Both the position numbers and the translations under genes were made by a program. From Sphingomonas psychrotolerans (GTDB lineage: Bacteria > Pseudomonadota > Alphaproteobacteria > Sphingomonadales > Sphingomonadaceae): a DNA stretch of 64,000 bases. Below the pieces are notes generated by a model. That model worked only from the letters and a program-made list of their open reading frames with translations. It did not search any database and was not told the DNA's origin. Of this stretch, positions 9,065-17,911 are shown piece by piece (position 1 is the first letter of the stretch; every line of letters begins with the position of its first letter). The stretch spans positions 1,116,001 to 1,180,000 of the forward strand of contig NZ_CP024923.1 of NCBI RefSeq assembly GCF_002796605.1, in the 5' to 3' direction.

Positions 9065-9694
9065 ATGTCGGTGACAGCAAAGATTTGCGGGCTCAGCACG
9101 CCCGGGACGCTCGACGCCGCAGTGCAAGGCGGCGCGAAGCAGGTGGGTTTCGTCTTCTTTCCGCCCTCCCCGCGCAATCTCGGCTTCGATCAGGCGCGCG
9201 CGCTCGCCGTCCGGGCGCCGGCTTATGTCGAGAAAATCGGCGTGTTCGTCGACCCCGACGATGTGCTGCTTGCTGCCGCGATCGCCACCGGCCTCGACGC
9301 AGTCCAGCTCCATAAGGTGACGCCGGAGCGTGCCGCAGTGATCCGCCGGCGCATCCCCGTCTGGGCAGCGGTGGCAGTCAAAACCGCTGTGGATCTGGGT
9401 GCAGCGGCGCCCTTCGCCGGCGCGGCCGATCGCATCCTCTATGACGCGAAGACGCCCGACGACGCCGCGCTCCCCGGCGGCATGGGGCTGCGCTTCGACT
9501 GGACCTTGCTCCAGCGGCATCGCCACCCGCTTCCCTGGGCGCTGTCGGGCGGGCTCGACTCGTCCAACGTCGCCGAGGCAATCCGCATCACCGGTGCAGG
9601 CGCAGTCGACGTCTCCTCGGGTGTCGAATCGGCACCCGGCGTCAAGGATGTGGACAAGATCGCGGCATTCCTTAAGGCGGTGGCCATATCATGA
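9065..9694 (+). CDS. trpF: phosphoribosylanthranilate isomerase
   Basis: TrpF performs the Amadori rearrangement of phosphoribosylanthranilate to CdRP in tryptophan synthesis. The 209-residue TIM barrel shows the catalytic KICGL cysteine at residue 8, [16 protein letters not shown] (catalytic aspartate), [13 protein letters not shown] and the phosphate-binding [14 protein letters not shown]. The stop overlaps the trpB start by ATGA, so the two are probably translationally coupled. Confidence 0.96.
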   Translation: MSVTAKICGLSTPGTLDAAVQGGAKQVGFVFFPPSPRNLGFDQARALAVRAPAYVEKIGVFVDPDDVLLAAAIATGLDAVQLHKVTPERAAVIRRRIPVWAAVAVKTAVDLGAAAPFAGAADRILYDAKTPDDAALPGGMGLRFDWTLLQRHRHPLPWALSGGLDSSNVAEAIRITGAGAVDVSSGVESAPGVKDVDKIAAFLKAVAIS

Positions 9695-10923
9695 CCGTAC
9701 CAAACTCCTTCCGCGCGCAGCCCGACGATCGGGGGCATTTCGGCCAGTTCGGCGGCCGCTTCGTCGCCGAGACCTTGATGCCCCTGGTCCTCGATCTCGA
9801 ACGCGAATATCGCGCGGCGAAGGTCGATCCCGCCTTCCAGGCCGAGTTCGACGATCTGCTCGAACATTATGTCGGCCGCCCCAGCCCGCTTTATTATGCC
9901 GAGCGGCTGACCCAAGCGTTGCGCGAATCCGCGCCGGCGGGCCATGGCGCGAAGATCTATTTCAAGCGCGAGGAACTGAACCACACCGGCGCCCACAAGA
10001 TCAACAATTGTATCGGCCAGATCCTGCTCGCCCGCCGCATGGGCAAGACGCGGATCATCGCCGAGACCGGCGCCGGTCAGCACGGCGTCGCCACCGCGAC
10101 GGTCGCTGCGCGCTTCGGGCTGCCCTGCACGATCTTCATGGGCGCCAAGGACATCGAACGGCAGAAGCCCAACGTCTTCCGCATGAAGCTGCTCGGCGCC
10201 GAGGTCCAGCCGGTAACCAGCGGCTCGCAATCGCTCAAGGACGCGATGAACGAGGCACTGCGTGATTGGGTCGCCAACGTCCACGACACGTTCTACATCA
10301 TCGGCACCGCCGCCGGTCCGCACCCCTATCCCGAGCTGGTCCGCGACTTTCAGAGCGTGATCGGCACCGAGACCCGCGCGCAGATCCTGCGACGCGAGGG
10401 CCGCCTGCCCGACCTGCTGATCGCCGCGGTTGGCGGCGGATCGAATGCGATCGGGATGTTCCATCCCTTCCTCGACGATCCCGACGTGAAGATGCTCGGC
10501 ATCGAGGCGGCGGGCCGCGGGATCGAGACCGGCGAGCATGCCGCCAGCCTCACCGGCGGCGCCCCCGGCATCCTCCACGGCAATCGCACCTATCTGCTCC
10601 AGGACGAAGACGGCCAGATCACCGAGGCGCATTCGATCTCGGCCGGGCTCGATTATCCCGGCATCGGCCCCGAGCATAGCTGGCTGCACGAGAGCGGCCG
10701 GGTCGAATATGTGCCTATCACCGACACCGAAGCGCTCGACGCGTTCCAGCTGTGCTGTCGCCTCGAAGGAATCATCCCCGCGCTCGAAAGTTCGCATGCA
10801 CTCGCAGCAGTGCCGGCCAAGGCACGCGAAATGCGGGAGGATCAGATCATCGTCGTCAATGTCTCGGGCCGCGGCGACAAGGACATCTTCACTGTCGCCG
10901 ACGCGCTGGGGTTTGACCTGTGA
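9691..10923 (+). CDS. trpB: tryptophan synthase beta chain
   Basis: TrpB is the PLP-dependent subunit that joins indole and serine. The 410-residue protein has [14 protein letters not shown], the PLP lysine in [13 protein letters not shown] (Lys103), [16 protein letters not shown], the phosphate-binding [11 protein letters not shown], and [13 protein letters not shown] near the C-terminus. It belongs to the ordinary TrpB1 type. A small membrane protein gene starts inside its stop codon (GTGA) and separates it from trpA. Confidence 0.98.
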   Translation: MTVPNSFRAQPDDRGHFGQFGGRFVAETLMPLVLDLEREYRAAKVDPAFQAEFDDLLEHYVGRPSPLYYAERLTQALRESAPAGHGAKIYFKREELNHTGAHKINNCIGQILLARRMGKTRIIAETGAGQHGVATATVAARFGLPCTIFMGAKDIERQKPNVFRMKLLGAEVQPVTSGSQSLKDAMNEALRDWVANVHDTFYIIGTAAGPHPYPELVRDFQSVIGTETRAQILRREGRLPDLLIAAVGGGSNAIGMFHPFLDDPDVKMLGIEAAGRGIETGEHAASLTGGAPGILHGNRTYLLQDEDGQITEAHSISAGLDYPGIGPEHSWLHESGRVEYVPITDTEALDAFQLCCRLEGIIPALESSHALAAVPAKAREMREDQIIVVNVSGRGDKDIFTVADALGFDL

Positions 10924-11126
10924 AGCGCCCGCTCGCAAAGCTCACATTCCTCCTGGCTGCGGTGATCGTCACTTCCGGCGCGACGGTCTTCCTGTCCGAC
11001 ATGGCGGGCCTGCCTCCCGGGTGGCATGCGCTGCTGGCAGGCATTTTTGGTGCTTGTATCGGTATTGGCGGCGGACGGGTCTTTGATCGGATCTGGCAAA
11101 AGCCGCGCGCGGGATGGGCGTCATGA
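10920..11126 (+). CDS. small two-helix membrane protein between trpB and trpA
   Basis: GTG at 10920 overlaps the trpB stop (GTGA), and the stop at 11124-11126 overlaps the trpA ATG at 11123. The 68-residue product has two hydrophobic stretches ([36 protein letters not shown]) and a basic tail, suggesting two membrane helices. I do not recognise the family. The exact four-base coupling on both sides indicates it is translated as part of the operon. No role in tryptophan synthesis is known. Confidence 0.7.
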   Translation: MKRPLAKLTFLLAAVIVTSGATVFLSDMAGLPPGWHALLAGIFGACIGIGGGRVFDRIWQKPRAGWAS

Positions 11127-11947
11127 ACGCGCTTCGCTCCCGCCTGTCCGCCGCCTTCGCCAAGGGTCACCCAGCGCTGGTGACCTTCGTCACTGCCGGC
11201 GATCCCACCCCCGCCGCGACCGGCGACATCCTCGATGCGCTGGTCGCAGGAGGTGCCGACGTGATCGAGCTCGGCATGCCATTCACCGATCCGATGGCCG
11301 ACGGCCCCGCGATCCAGGCCGCCAATCTGCGCAGCCTGGGCGCCGGCACGCGCACCACCGACGTGCTCGCGATCGCCCGTGCCTTCCGCGACCGCCATCC
11401 CGGCGTGCCGCTGGTGCTGATGGGCTACGCCAACACGATGACGCGCCCCGATCCGGCCCGGTTCGCCGCGCTCGCCGCGGCCGCCGGAGTTGACGGGATC
11501 ATCTGCGTCGACATCCCGCCCGAGGAAGCCGACACGCTCGCCCCCTTCGCCGAGCACGGCCTCGATGTCATCCGCCTCGCCACCCCGACCACCGACGCCG
11601 CGCGCCTCCCTGCGGTGCTCTTCGGCGCGTCGGGCTTCGTTTATTATGTCTCGGTCGCCGGGATCACCGGGCTCCAGCAGGCCGCGCAGGCCTCGATCGA
11701 GGACGCAGTCGCCAGGCTCAAGGCCGCCACCGACCTGCCGATCGCCGTCGGTTTCGGCGTCCGCACCCCCGAACAGGCCGCCGCGATCGGCCGCGTCGCC
11801 GATGGCGTTGTTGTCGGCTCGGCGATCGTCGAGCTGGTCGGCCAGCATGGGCCCGATGCGCCCGCGCAGGTCCGCGCCTATATCCAGTCCCTCTCCGCGG
11901 CGCTGGCCGCCTCCAAGGGCGCCTTTGAAAAGGAAAATTGGGCATGA
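11123..11947 (+). CDS. trpA: tryptophan synthase alpha chain
   Basis: TrpA cleaves indole-3-glycerol phosphate and feeds indole to TrpB. The 274-residue TIM barrel has LVTFVTAGDP, the catalytic segment VIELGMPFTDPMADGPAIQ (Glu and Asp), ICVDIPPEEAD, and YYVSVAGITG. Its phosphate-binding end is VGFGVRTPEQA and VVVGSAIVE. An ATG at 11114 is also in frame, but ATG 11123 overlaps the previous stop by ATGA and has GGGATGGG well placed upstream, so I prefer it. Its own stop overlaps accD. Confidence 0.96.
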   Translation: MNALRSRLSAAFAKGHPALVTFVTAGDPTPAATGDILDALVAGGADVIELGMPFTDPMADGPAIQAANLRSLGAGTRTTDVLAIARAFRDRHPGVPLVLMGYANTMTRPDPARFAALAAAAGVDGIICVDIPPEEADTLAPFAEHGLDVIRLATPTTDAARLPAVLFGASGFVYYVSVAGITGLQQAAQASIEDAVARLKAATDLPIAVGFGVRTPEQAAAIGRVADGVVVGSAIVELVGQHGPDAPAQVRAYIQSLSAALAASKGAFEKENWA

Positions 11948-12804
11948 GCTGGATCAGCCGCGTCCGCAACGCTCTCGCTTATGTCACCACCAAGACCAGC
12001 GAGACTCCCGACAATCTCTGGCACAAGTGCAAGGGATGCGGGACGATGGTGTTCTCCAAGGAGCTGGAGGAAAATCTCTATGTCTGCCCGACCTGCGATC
12101 ATCACGAGCGCATCGGCCCGGCCCGCCGCTTCGAATATCTGTTCGATGAAGGCAGCTACACAGCCCTGACCAGCCCCAGGGTCGTCGACGACCCGCTCAG
12201 GTTCCGCGACCAGAAGCCCTATCCCGCCCGCCTCAAGGCCGCGCGCACCGCGACCGGCGAGCCCGATGCGTTCCTCAACGCCTCGGGCACGATCCTCGGC
12301 CAGAAAGCCGTGATCGGCGTCCAGGATTTCGCCTTCATGGGCGGATCGATGGGCCAGGCCGTTGGCGAGGCGTTCATCGCCGGCGTCGAGGCGGCGATTG
12401 CGGCACGCGCGCCCTACATCGTGTTCACCGCCTCGGGCGGCGCGCGCATGCAAGAGGGCATTCTCAGCCTGATGCAGATGCCGCGCACCACCGTGGCGAT
12501 CGAGATGCTCCACGATGCGGGCCTGCCCTATATCGTCGTGCTTACCGATCCGACCTCGGGCGGCGTGATGGCCGCCTATGCGATGCTCGGAGATGTCCAG
12601 ATCGCCGAGCCGCGCGCGACGCTCGCCTTCACCGGCCGCCGTGTGATCGAGAACACGATCCGCGAAAAGCTCCCCGACGATTTCCAGACCTCGGAATATT
12701 ATCGCGACCACGGGCTGGTCGACCGGGTCGAGCACCGCAAGGACCTGCGCGAAGTGCTCGGCCGGCTGATCGGCCTGCTGACGGACACGAAAGCGGCGGC
12801 GTGA
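11944..12804 (+). CDS. accD: acetyl-CoA carboxylase carboxyltransferase subunit beta
   Basis: AccD pairs with AccA to carboxylate acetyl-CoA to malonyl-CoA for fatty acid synthesis. The 286-residue protein has the N-terminal zinc ribbon (CKGCG ... VCPTCDHH), then the crotonase-fold transferase with FMGGSMGQAVGE and TASGGARMQEG oxyanion/CoA segments, and LTDPTSGGVMAAYAMLGD. ATG 11944 forms an ATGA overlap with trpA. The trpA-accD-folC order is common in Proteobacteria. Confidence 0.97.
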   Translation: MSWISRVRNALAYVTTKTSETPDNLWHKCKGCGTMVFSKELEENLYVCPTCDHHERIGPARRFEYLFDEGSYTALTSPRVVDDPLRFRDQKPYPARLKAARTATGEPDAFLNASGTILGQKAVIGVQDFAFMGGSMGQAVGEAFIAGVEAAIAARAPYIVFTASGGARMQEGILSLMQMPRTTVAIEMLHDAGLPYIVVLTDPTSGGVMAAYAMLGDVQIAEPRATLAFTGRRVIENTIREKLPDDFQTSEYYRDHGLVDRVEHRKDLREVLGRLIGLLTDTKAAA

Positions 12805-12808
12805 ACAG

Positions 12809-12836
12809 CTCCCTCTCCGCTTGCGGGGAGAGGGAG
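12809..12836. repeat. CTCCCTCTCC palindrome overlapping the folC ribosome-binding site
   Basis: The arm at 12809-12818 pairs with 12827-12836 across an inner GCTTGCGG. The 3' arm is purine-rich and ends three bases before the folC ATG at 12840, so it supplies the only evident Shine-Dalgarno sequence. The arm is identical to that of the hairpin at 6695-6718. The hairpin could attenuate the accD-folC transcript or mask the folC ribosome site. Confidence 0.65.
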
Positions 12837-12839
12837 TAG

Positions 12840-14150
12840 ATGGACTTCGCCACCTCCACCGATCCCGCCGTCCAGCGCCAGCTCGATCGCCTCGCCGCGC
12901 TCTCCCCGGGCGCCGACATCCTCGGCCTCGAGCGCATCACCCGACTGCTCGAGCGTATCGGGAACCCGCAACTGCGCCTGCCGCCCGTGCTCCATGTCGC
13001 CGGCACCAACGGCAAAGGCTCAACCTGCGCGTTCCTGCGCGCCGCGATCGAAGCCGCCGGCCGCACCACGCATGTCTATTCGAGCCCGCACCTCGTCCGC
13101 TTCAACGAACGCATCCGCCTTGCCGGCAAGCTGATCGACGACGCCACGCTCGCCACGCTCCTCGCCGAGGTTCTCGACGCCGGCGGCGACATCGGGGCGA
13201 GCTTCTTCGAAGTCACCACCGCCGCCGCCTTCCTCGCTTTTGCCCGCACCCCCGCTGATGCGTGCATCGTCGAGGTCGGGCTTGGCGGGCGGCTCGACGC
13301 GACCAACGTCATCCCCGGGCCCGCAGTCACGGCGATCGCCCAGCTCGGCATCGACCACCAGTCGTTTCTCGGCGACACCCTTGCACAGATCGCAGCCGAA
13401 AAGGCCGGGATCGCCAAGTCAGGCGTGCCGCTGGTTACGATGGCCTATCCGGCCGACATCGCCGACGTGGTCGATCGCTATGCCGGGACCGTCGCCGCAC
13501 CGGTCATCGCCGAAGGGCAGGCATGGTCGTACGAAACACGCGACGATGCGCTATATTATCGCGACGCCGAAGGCGCGTTGGTCACGCCCCTCCCCGCCCT
13601 CGCCGGCGCGCATCAGCCGGCCAATCTCGCGCTGGCCATCGCGGCACTGCGCCACCAACGCGCGCTCGCCGTCCCCGACGCCGCTTTGTCCGCCGCCGCA
13701 CGGACGGCCCGCTGGCCGGCGCGGATGCAGCGTCTCTGGCCGGGGCCGCTCACGGCGTTGCTCCCCGCCGGCGCCGAAATCTGGCTGGATGGTGGCCACA
13801 ACGCCAACGCCGCCGAGGCAGTAAGCCGCGCCGCCGCACAGATCGTGGGAGATCGCCCGCTCCACCTCGTGCTCGGCATGCTCGAGAACAAGGACGCCGA
13901 TGCGATGATCGCGCGATTCGCGCCGATCGCCCGATCGCTCACCGCCGTTCCGGTGCCGGGCCATCCGCATCACTCCCCCGGCGATCTCGTCGCGCGCGCG
14001 CGCCGGGTCGGCCTTGCGAGCAGCGAAGCGCCCGATATCCCCGCCGCGCTTCTGGCGATCCCGCGCGAAGGCGCGCCGCTCGTGCTGATACTCGGATCGC
14101 TCTACCTCGCCGGCACCGCGCTCGCAGCAAACGACGAACTGCCCGACTAA
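12840..14150 (+). CDS. folC: bifunctional folylpolyglutamate synthase / dihydrofolate synthase
   Basis: FolC adds glutamate to dihydropteroate and extends the glutamate tail of folates using ATP. The 436-residue protein shows the Mur-ligase-type P-loop VAGTNGKGSTCAFLRAA, VYSSPHLVRFNERI, FFEVTTAAAF and IVEVGLGGRLDATNV. AEKAGIAKSGVPLV follows, with the ligase domain WLDGGHNANAAEA and LVLGMLENKDA. It follows accD by 35 bases containing a strong hairpin. Confidence 0.96.
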   Translation: MDFATSTDPAVQRQLDRLAALSPGADILGLERITRLLERIGNPQLRLPPVLHVAGTNGKGSTCAFLRAAIEAAGRTTHVYSSPHLVRFNERIRLAGKLIDDATLATLLAEVLDAGGDIGASFFEVTTAAAFLAFARTPADACIVEVGLGGRLDATNVIPGPAVTAIAQLGIDHQSFLGDTLAQIAAEKAGIAKSGVPLVTMAYPADIADVVDRYAGTVAAPVIAEGQAWSYETRDDALYYRDAEGALVTPLPALAGAHQPANLALAIAALRHQRALAVPDAALSAAARTARWPARMQRLWPGPLTALLPAGAEIWLDGGHNANAAEAVSRAAAQIVGDRPLHLVLGMLENKDADAMIARFAPIARSLTAVPVPGHPHHSPGDLVARARRVGLASSEAPDIPAALLAIPREGAPLVLILGSLYLAGTALAANDELPD

Positions 14151-14157
14151 AACGACT

Positions 14158-14178
14158 TATTGCGATTGACTTGCAATA
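14158..14178. promoter_or_regulatory. Fur-like palindromic operator candidate
   Basis: TATTGC (14158-14163) and GCAATA (14173-14178) form an inverted repeat around GATTGACTT. The core TTGCGATTGACTTGCAA resembles the AT-rich Fur-family operator pattern described for proteobacteria. It sits 44 bases before the next start codon in otherwise GC-rich DNA. Binding by Fur, Irr or another regulator is inference. Confidence 0.4.
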
Positions 14179-14221
14179 GCTGACTGGTGACAATCCCGCA
14201 TCATCCACGCGGGAGTCGTTC

Positions 14222-14659
14222 ATGTCCGCTGCCCATACGCTTGCCGCTGCTTTGCCTGTGCTCCAGCCCGAGGACGCCGGCGCCCGCTTGCTGCTGTTCG
14301 GAATCCGTCAAATGGGCGCGCACGGCCTCCACGACGCCTGCACGGCGCACGCCTTTGTCACGGCGTTTGGCAAGGGCTTCCAGCGTCCGTTGGTCCTCTT
14401 GCGCGCCTTGATGGCCGAGATGTCGGCAGCCTCGGCCGGCCCGATCCAGATCGCGCCGTGGTGCTGCGCGCGCATGACCGGCCCGGAGGCGACGTTGCTC
14501 GAAGTGATCGCCGGCATCCGCACGCATCCCGCCCGCGCCAACATGCTCCTGGCCGACCTGCTCGGCGTCCGCGACGCCGCGAGCATCGGCTTCACCGCGC
14601 ATGCTCTGGCCAACGCCTTCGCCGATCTCGCGCTACCGCTGGACGAGGCGACACCTTAG
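14222..14659 (+). CDS. conserved hypothetical protein (possibly DUF6628)
   Basis: The 145-residue protein begins MSAAHTLAAALPVLQPEDAG and contains LLLFGIRQMGAHGLHDA, PWCCARMTGPEATLLEVIAG and LADLLGVRDAASIGFTAHAL. I associate this pattern with a small sphingomonad family (DUF6628) of unknown function. No signal peptide or membrane helix is obvious. The ATG has a GGGAGTCG ribosome site. The palindrome at 14158-14178 suggests regulated, possibly iron-responsive expression. Confidence 0.65.
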   Translation: MSAAHTLAAALPVLQPEDAGARLLLFGIRQMGAHGLHDACTAHAFVTAFGKGFQRPLVLLRALMAEMSAASAGPIQIAPWCCARMTGPEATLLEVIAGIRTHPARANMLLADLLGVRDAASIGFTAHALANAFADLALPLDEATP

Positions 14660-14714
14660 CTCGAAATTAACCGAAGGAGGACACTATAAAGAGCGAGAAA
14701 GTGAAGGAAATCTG

Positions 14715-15161
14715 GTGAGAATTAACGAAGGCGGCAACGCTCTGGCAGCTATTCGACCGACGCAATCACCGACCGCGGCGTCCAACAGCGCTGCTGCATT
14801 CTCGGCCATCATGACCACGGCGAACGCAGCACCGGCTGAGAAGGACAATAGTCAGCCCGATTTCACCAGCATGACCCGTAAGGAAATGTTCGACTGGATG
14901 AACGGCAAGATTATTGGCGGGGAAATGTCGCTTGATGACAGCTCTGCGTTCCTCGGGATGACGGTAAGGATTCCGGTCGAGGCAGGCCACGACGCGCCGC
15001 TCGCACTCGATGATCGGGAGCAGGTGAATTTCGTGCTGATGACGCAAGACGGTATTGCCGGCGCGCGCTCGCGCAACGACGACATGACACGCAAGATGCT
15101 GGAAACCGCCATGCAGGTCATGCGGCACGATCACGGCGGCCGCGTCGATCTGCGCACCTGA
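14715..15161 (+). CDS. hypothetical protein (148 aa)
   Basis: GTG at 14715 follows AAGGA with a six-base gap and avoids the 59-base overlap that the upstream in-frame ATG at 14601 would create. The N-terminus is Ser/Thr/Ala-rich (ALAAIRPTQSPTAASNSAAA). The folded part includes MTRKEMFDWMNGKIIGGEMS, SLDDSSAFLGMTVRIPVEAG and QVNFVLMTQDGIAGARSRND. Local base composition is less GC-rich than its neighbours. No known domain is recognised, and it does not look secreted. Confidence 0.6.
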   Translation: MRINEGGNALAAIRPTQSPTAASNSAAAFSAIMTTANAAPAEKDNSQPDFTSMTRKEMFDWMNGKIIGGEMSLDDSSAFLGMTVRIPVEAGHDAPLALDDREQVNFVLMTQDGIAGARSRNDDMTRKMLETAMQVMRHDHGGRVDLRT

Positions 15162-15219
15162 GATCCCAATTTACGCATGCCGTAGAATTGGGGACCGGTA
15201 GCGGTCGTGCATTTCTCCG

Positions 15220-15720
15220 CTAAAGCAACCGCCCTCCCGGCAGGCGGACCGCCGTCACCCGCCAGTTCAGCCCCTGCAGCTCGAACACCACTTCCGGCCC
15301 CGCACCGTGCGTCGGCACCAGCGCGAACCGGCCCAGCGCATCCCTGCGCACTCGCATCTCGCCGGGCTTCGCGCTCGCGAAACCCGGTCGCGCCGCCTCG
15401 GCGACGGCGGCGCTGGCGAACAGCGCGCGCATGCCCTCGGGCGTAACCGCCGCATCGACCACCGGATCGGCGAACCGCTCGGCCAGCGCCGCCCCCAATT
15501 TGTCCAGTTCCGACCCGCCGCGACCGCCGAGTCGGTCCTGCAACTGCGTCTTCAGGTCCGCACGCACCGCCGGATAATCGATCCGCGCCGAGATCGCCGT
15601 GAGGTCGCGCGCATCCGCCGCCTTTTTGAGCTGCAGCAAGGTGAGATAGGGCGAGCCCCACAGCCATCCGCCGCCGGCCAGCGCCAGCGACACGGCGGCG
15701 GCGATGATCCAGCGCCTCAT
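15220..15720 (-). CDS. DUF2939 domain-containing protein
   Basis: The 166-residue protein starts with a membrane anchor or signal (MRRWIIAAAVSLALAGGGWL). It continues YLTLLQLKKAADARDLTAIS and DYPAVRADLKTQLQDRL, the layout of DUF2939 proteins, which are short envelope proteins of unknown function. The stop of the upstream TPR gene overlaps its start by four bases, and the MFS transporter lies further upstream in the same leftward operon. Confidence 0.72.
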   Translation of the reverse strand: MRRWIIAAAVSLALAGGGWLWGSPYLTLLQLKKAADARDLTAISARIDYPAVRADLKTQLQDRLGGRGGSELDKLGAALAERFADPVVDAAVTPEGMRALFASAAVAEAARPGFASAKPGEMRVRRDALGRFALVPTHGAGPEVVFELQGLNWRVTAVRLPGGRLL

Positions 15721-16478
15721 TGCCCCACTCCCTTGGCACGAAGCCCGGCGAGCGCTTCGGTCGCCCAGCGATACATGCCCGCATCGGCGGCGCGCTGGTG
15801 CCGGCTCAACCGCCGCATCCGCCCTTCGACTTCCTCGAGCACGCCGAGCGCCCTGCCCTCGCGCCCCTGCTCGATCAGCAGCGCGGCATAGCGGCAGCGC
15901 GCCTCTTCGCCGGGCATGCGCGTGACCAGATCGGCATAGAGGTCGAGTGCCTCCTGCTTGCTGCCGAGATGATCGAGCACGCGCGCGCGCAGCAGCGCCT
16001 GCCGGTCGCGCTCGCTCTGACCCAGCGGAGTCGGGATCGCGTCGAGCAGCGCCAGCGCATCGGCCGCCTGCCCGCTCTCGAACAGCGACAGTGCGAGCTT
16101 GCTTTGACTGCGCACATCGGGCTCGCCGGGCGTCATCGCGATGCTCTCGCGGTACAGCGGCACCGCCTCACCGTGCCGCCCCAGCCCCGCCAGCGCATCG
16201 GCAACGCGCAGCCGATTGGCGGCGGTATCGGCCAGCCCCAGCGCATCGCGCGCGGCGCGCAGTTCGCGCTCGGGATCGATCGTGTCGATCGCCTTCGCCC
16301 GCACCGTCCGGACATGACGGTTGCTCCCCATCCCCGGCAGCACCTCGACGATCAGATAGGCGATCGCGCTCACCACCGGCAGGAAGATCAACGCAGTCAG
16401 CCACAAGGGATTGCGCCCGGTACGCATCAGATGGACGATGCAGATCACCTGCAGCCCGATAACGACGAGGAACGGCAT
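15717..16478 (-). CDS. membrane-anchored tetratricopeptide repeat protein
   Basis: This is a 253-residue protein. Two N-terminal hydrophobic segments (MPFLVVIGLQVICIVHLM; PLWLTALIFLPVVSAIAYLI) resemble the short membrane region of phospholipase-D-N-type proteins. TPR-like helical repeats follow, for example ANRLRVADALAGLGRHGEAV, SKLALSLFESGQAADALALL and ARVLDHLGSKQEALDLYADL. TPRs usually mediate protein contacts; the partner is unknown. Its start overlaps the MFS stop by ATGA, and its stop overlaps the DUF2939 gene. Confidence 0.8.
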   Translation of the reverse strand: MPFLVVIGLQVICIVHLMRTGRNPLWLTALIFLPVVSAIAYLIVEVLPGMGSNRHVRTVRAKAIDTIDPERELRAARDALGLADTAANRLRVADALAGLGRHGEAVPLYRESIAMTPGEPDVRSQSKLALSLFESGQAADALALLDAIPTPLGQSERDRQALLRARVLDHLGSKQEALDLYADLVTRMPGEEARCRYAALLIEQGREGRALGVLEEVEGRMRRLSRHQRAADAGMYRWATEALAGLRAKGVGQ

Positions 16479-17854
16479 CAGCGTGCCGCCGTGCCCGCCG
16501 GAGCCGCTTCCTTGGCACCCGCGCGCGCCTTGCGCACGCTCTCGACTACGAAGCCCTTGCGCCACAGGATCCACAGCAGCAGCATGCCCGGCAGGGCGAC
16601 GATCGTGGTCATCATCCAGAAACCGACCCAGCCGAGCTGCTCGGCGATGATCCCGGCCGGGCTCGACAGCCACGTTCGCCCGACCCCGGCGAGCGACGAC
16701 AGCAAGGCGAATTGGGTCGCGGTATAAGCCAGGCTCGACAGCCCTGAGAGGTAGGTCACGAAGATCGTCAGCCCCAGCCCACTGGTCACTTGTTCGGTTG
16801 CGACCGCGATCGTCAGCCACAGAGTCGAATGGCCCTGCGAGGCGAGAATCGCGAAGGTCAGGTTGCTCACCATCATCAGCACCCCCGAGACGAACAGCGC
16901 CCGCCCCATGCCCAGCCAGGCGAGCAACGGTGCCGACAGCGCGGTGCCGAGGATCAGTCCCCAGAAGCCGATCACCTTGTTGATCGCGATGAACTCGGTG
17001 TCACTGAAGCCCAATTCCACGATCATCGGATTGAGCATAGCCTGCCCCATCGCGTCGCCGAGCTTGTAGACCAGGACGAACAGCAAGATCAGCAGCGCGC
17101 CGCGGCGCATCAGGAACTCGCCGAACGGCCCGATCAGCGTCGTCTGCAGCCATTGGCCCACGCTCTGGCGCGGTGCTTCGTTGCTCAGCACCTTGTCGTG
17201 CAGCCCCGGCCCCATCCACAATGCCGCGATCATGCCCGGCAGGATGCACAGCCCGGTGAGACCATATGCCATTCCCCAGCCGAGCCCGAACCCTTCCGTC
17301 GAAGCGAGTGCGATGGTCCCCACGCCAGCGAAGAACGCGCCGAGCCGATAGCCGAACTGATTGTTGGCGGTGCCATGGGCGAGTTCGTCCTCGGGCAGGA
17401 TCTCGATGCGATAGGCATCGATGACGATGTCCTGCGTCGCACCGAGAAAAGCAGTGACGATTGCCCAGAAGGCGAAGACGCCGAGATGCAGCTCGGGCCG
17501 GCTCGCGCCGAGCATCCAGACCGATCCGAACAGCAACGCCTGGACGAGAAACAGCCACGCCCGGCGCTGGCCGAACAGCCCGGTGAGCACTGGCAGCTTG
17601 AGCCGGTCGACCAAAGGCGCCCACAGGAATTTAAGTGTGTACGGCGTGGTCAACCCGATCGCGAAGCCGATCGTCTTTTTCTCGATCCCCACCTTCGCGA
17701 GCCAGAAGGTCATCGTGCCGAGCAGCAGCGCCAGCGGAAAACCGCTCGAGATGCCGAGCAGCAACGCCGCGATCGGCCGCGAACGGAAATAGGGTGCCAT
17801 CGTCGCGCCGAACCCGCCGCGCGTGCCTTCCTCCAATACCGCCCCGTCCGCCAT
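16478..17854 (-). CDS. AmpG-type MFS transporter (muropeptide permease family)
   Basis: The 458-residue protein has about twelve hydrophobic segments and the AmpG-family pattern: SSGFPLALLLGTMTFWL, TPYTLKFLWAPLVDRL, ATQDIVIDAYRIEILPEDE, GYRLGAFFAGVGTIAL and TYLSGLSSLAYTATQFALLS. AmpG imports GlcNAc-anhydro-muropeptides for cell-wall recycling and affects beta-lactamase induction. Several AmpG-like paralogues occur in sphingomonads, so the substrate is not certain and I give no symbol. It heads a leftward operon with the TPR and DUF2939 genes. Confidence 0.85.
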   Translation of the reverse strand: MADGAVLEEGTRGGFGATMAPYFRSRPIAALLLGISSGFPLALLLGTMTFWLAKVGIEKKTIGFAIGLTTPYTLKFLWAPLVDRLKLPVLTGLFGQRRAWLFLVQALLFGSVWMLGASRPELHLGVFAFWAIVTAFLGATQDIVIDAYRIEILPEDELAHGTANNQFGYRLGAFFAGVGTIALASTEGFGLGWGMAYGLTGLCILPGMIAALWMGPGLHDKVLSNEAPRQSVGQWLQTTLIGPFGEFLMRRGALLILLFVLVYKLGDAMGQAMLNPMIVELGFSDTEFIAINKVIGFWGLILGTALSAPLLAWLGMGRALFVSGVLMMVSNLTFAILASQGHSTLWLTIAVATEQVTSGLGLTIFVTYLSGLSSLAYTATQFALLSSLAGVGRTWLSSPAGIIAEQLGWVGFWMMTTIVALPGMLLLWILWRKGFVVESVRKARAGAKEAAPAGTAAR

Positions 17855-17911
17855 CCCTTGCTCCCTCTCGCCTTCCGCGCGACACTAGCCGAAAAGTTGC
17901 GGAGAGGAAGG

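Noticed and set aside
14601..14714. Upstream ATG start for the 148-residue hypothetical
   Set aside because: It would overlap the preceding gene by 59 bases and add an atypical Trp/Arg-rich head. GTG 14715 has AAGGA at the right distance.
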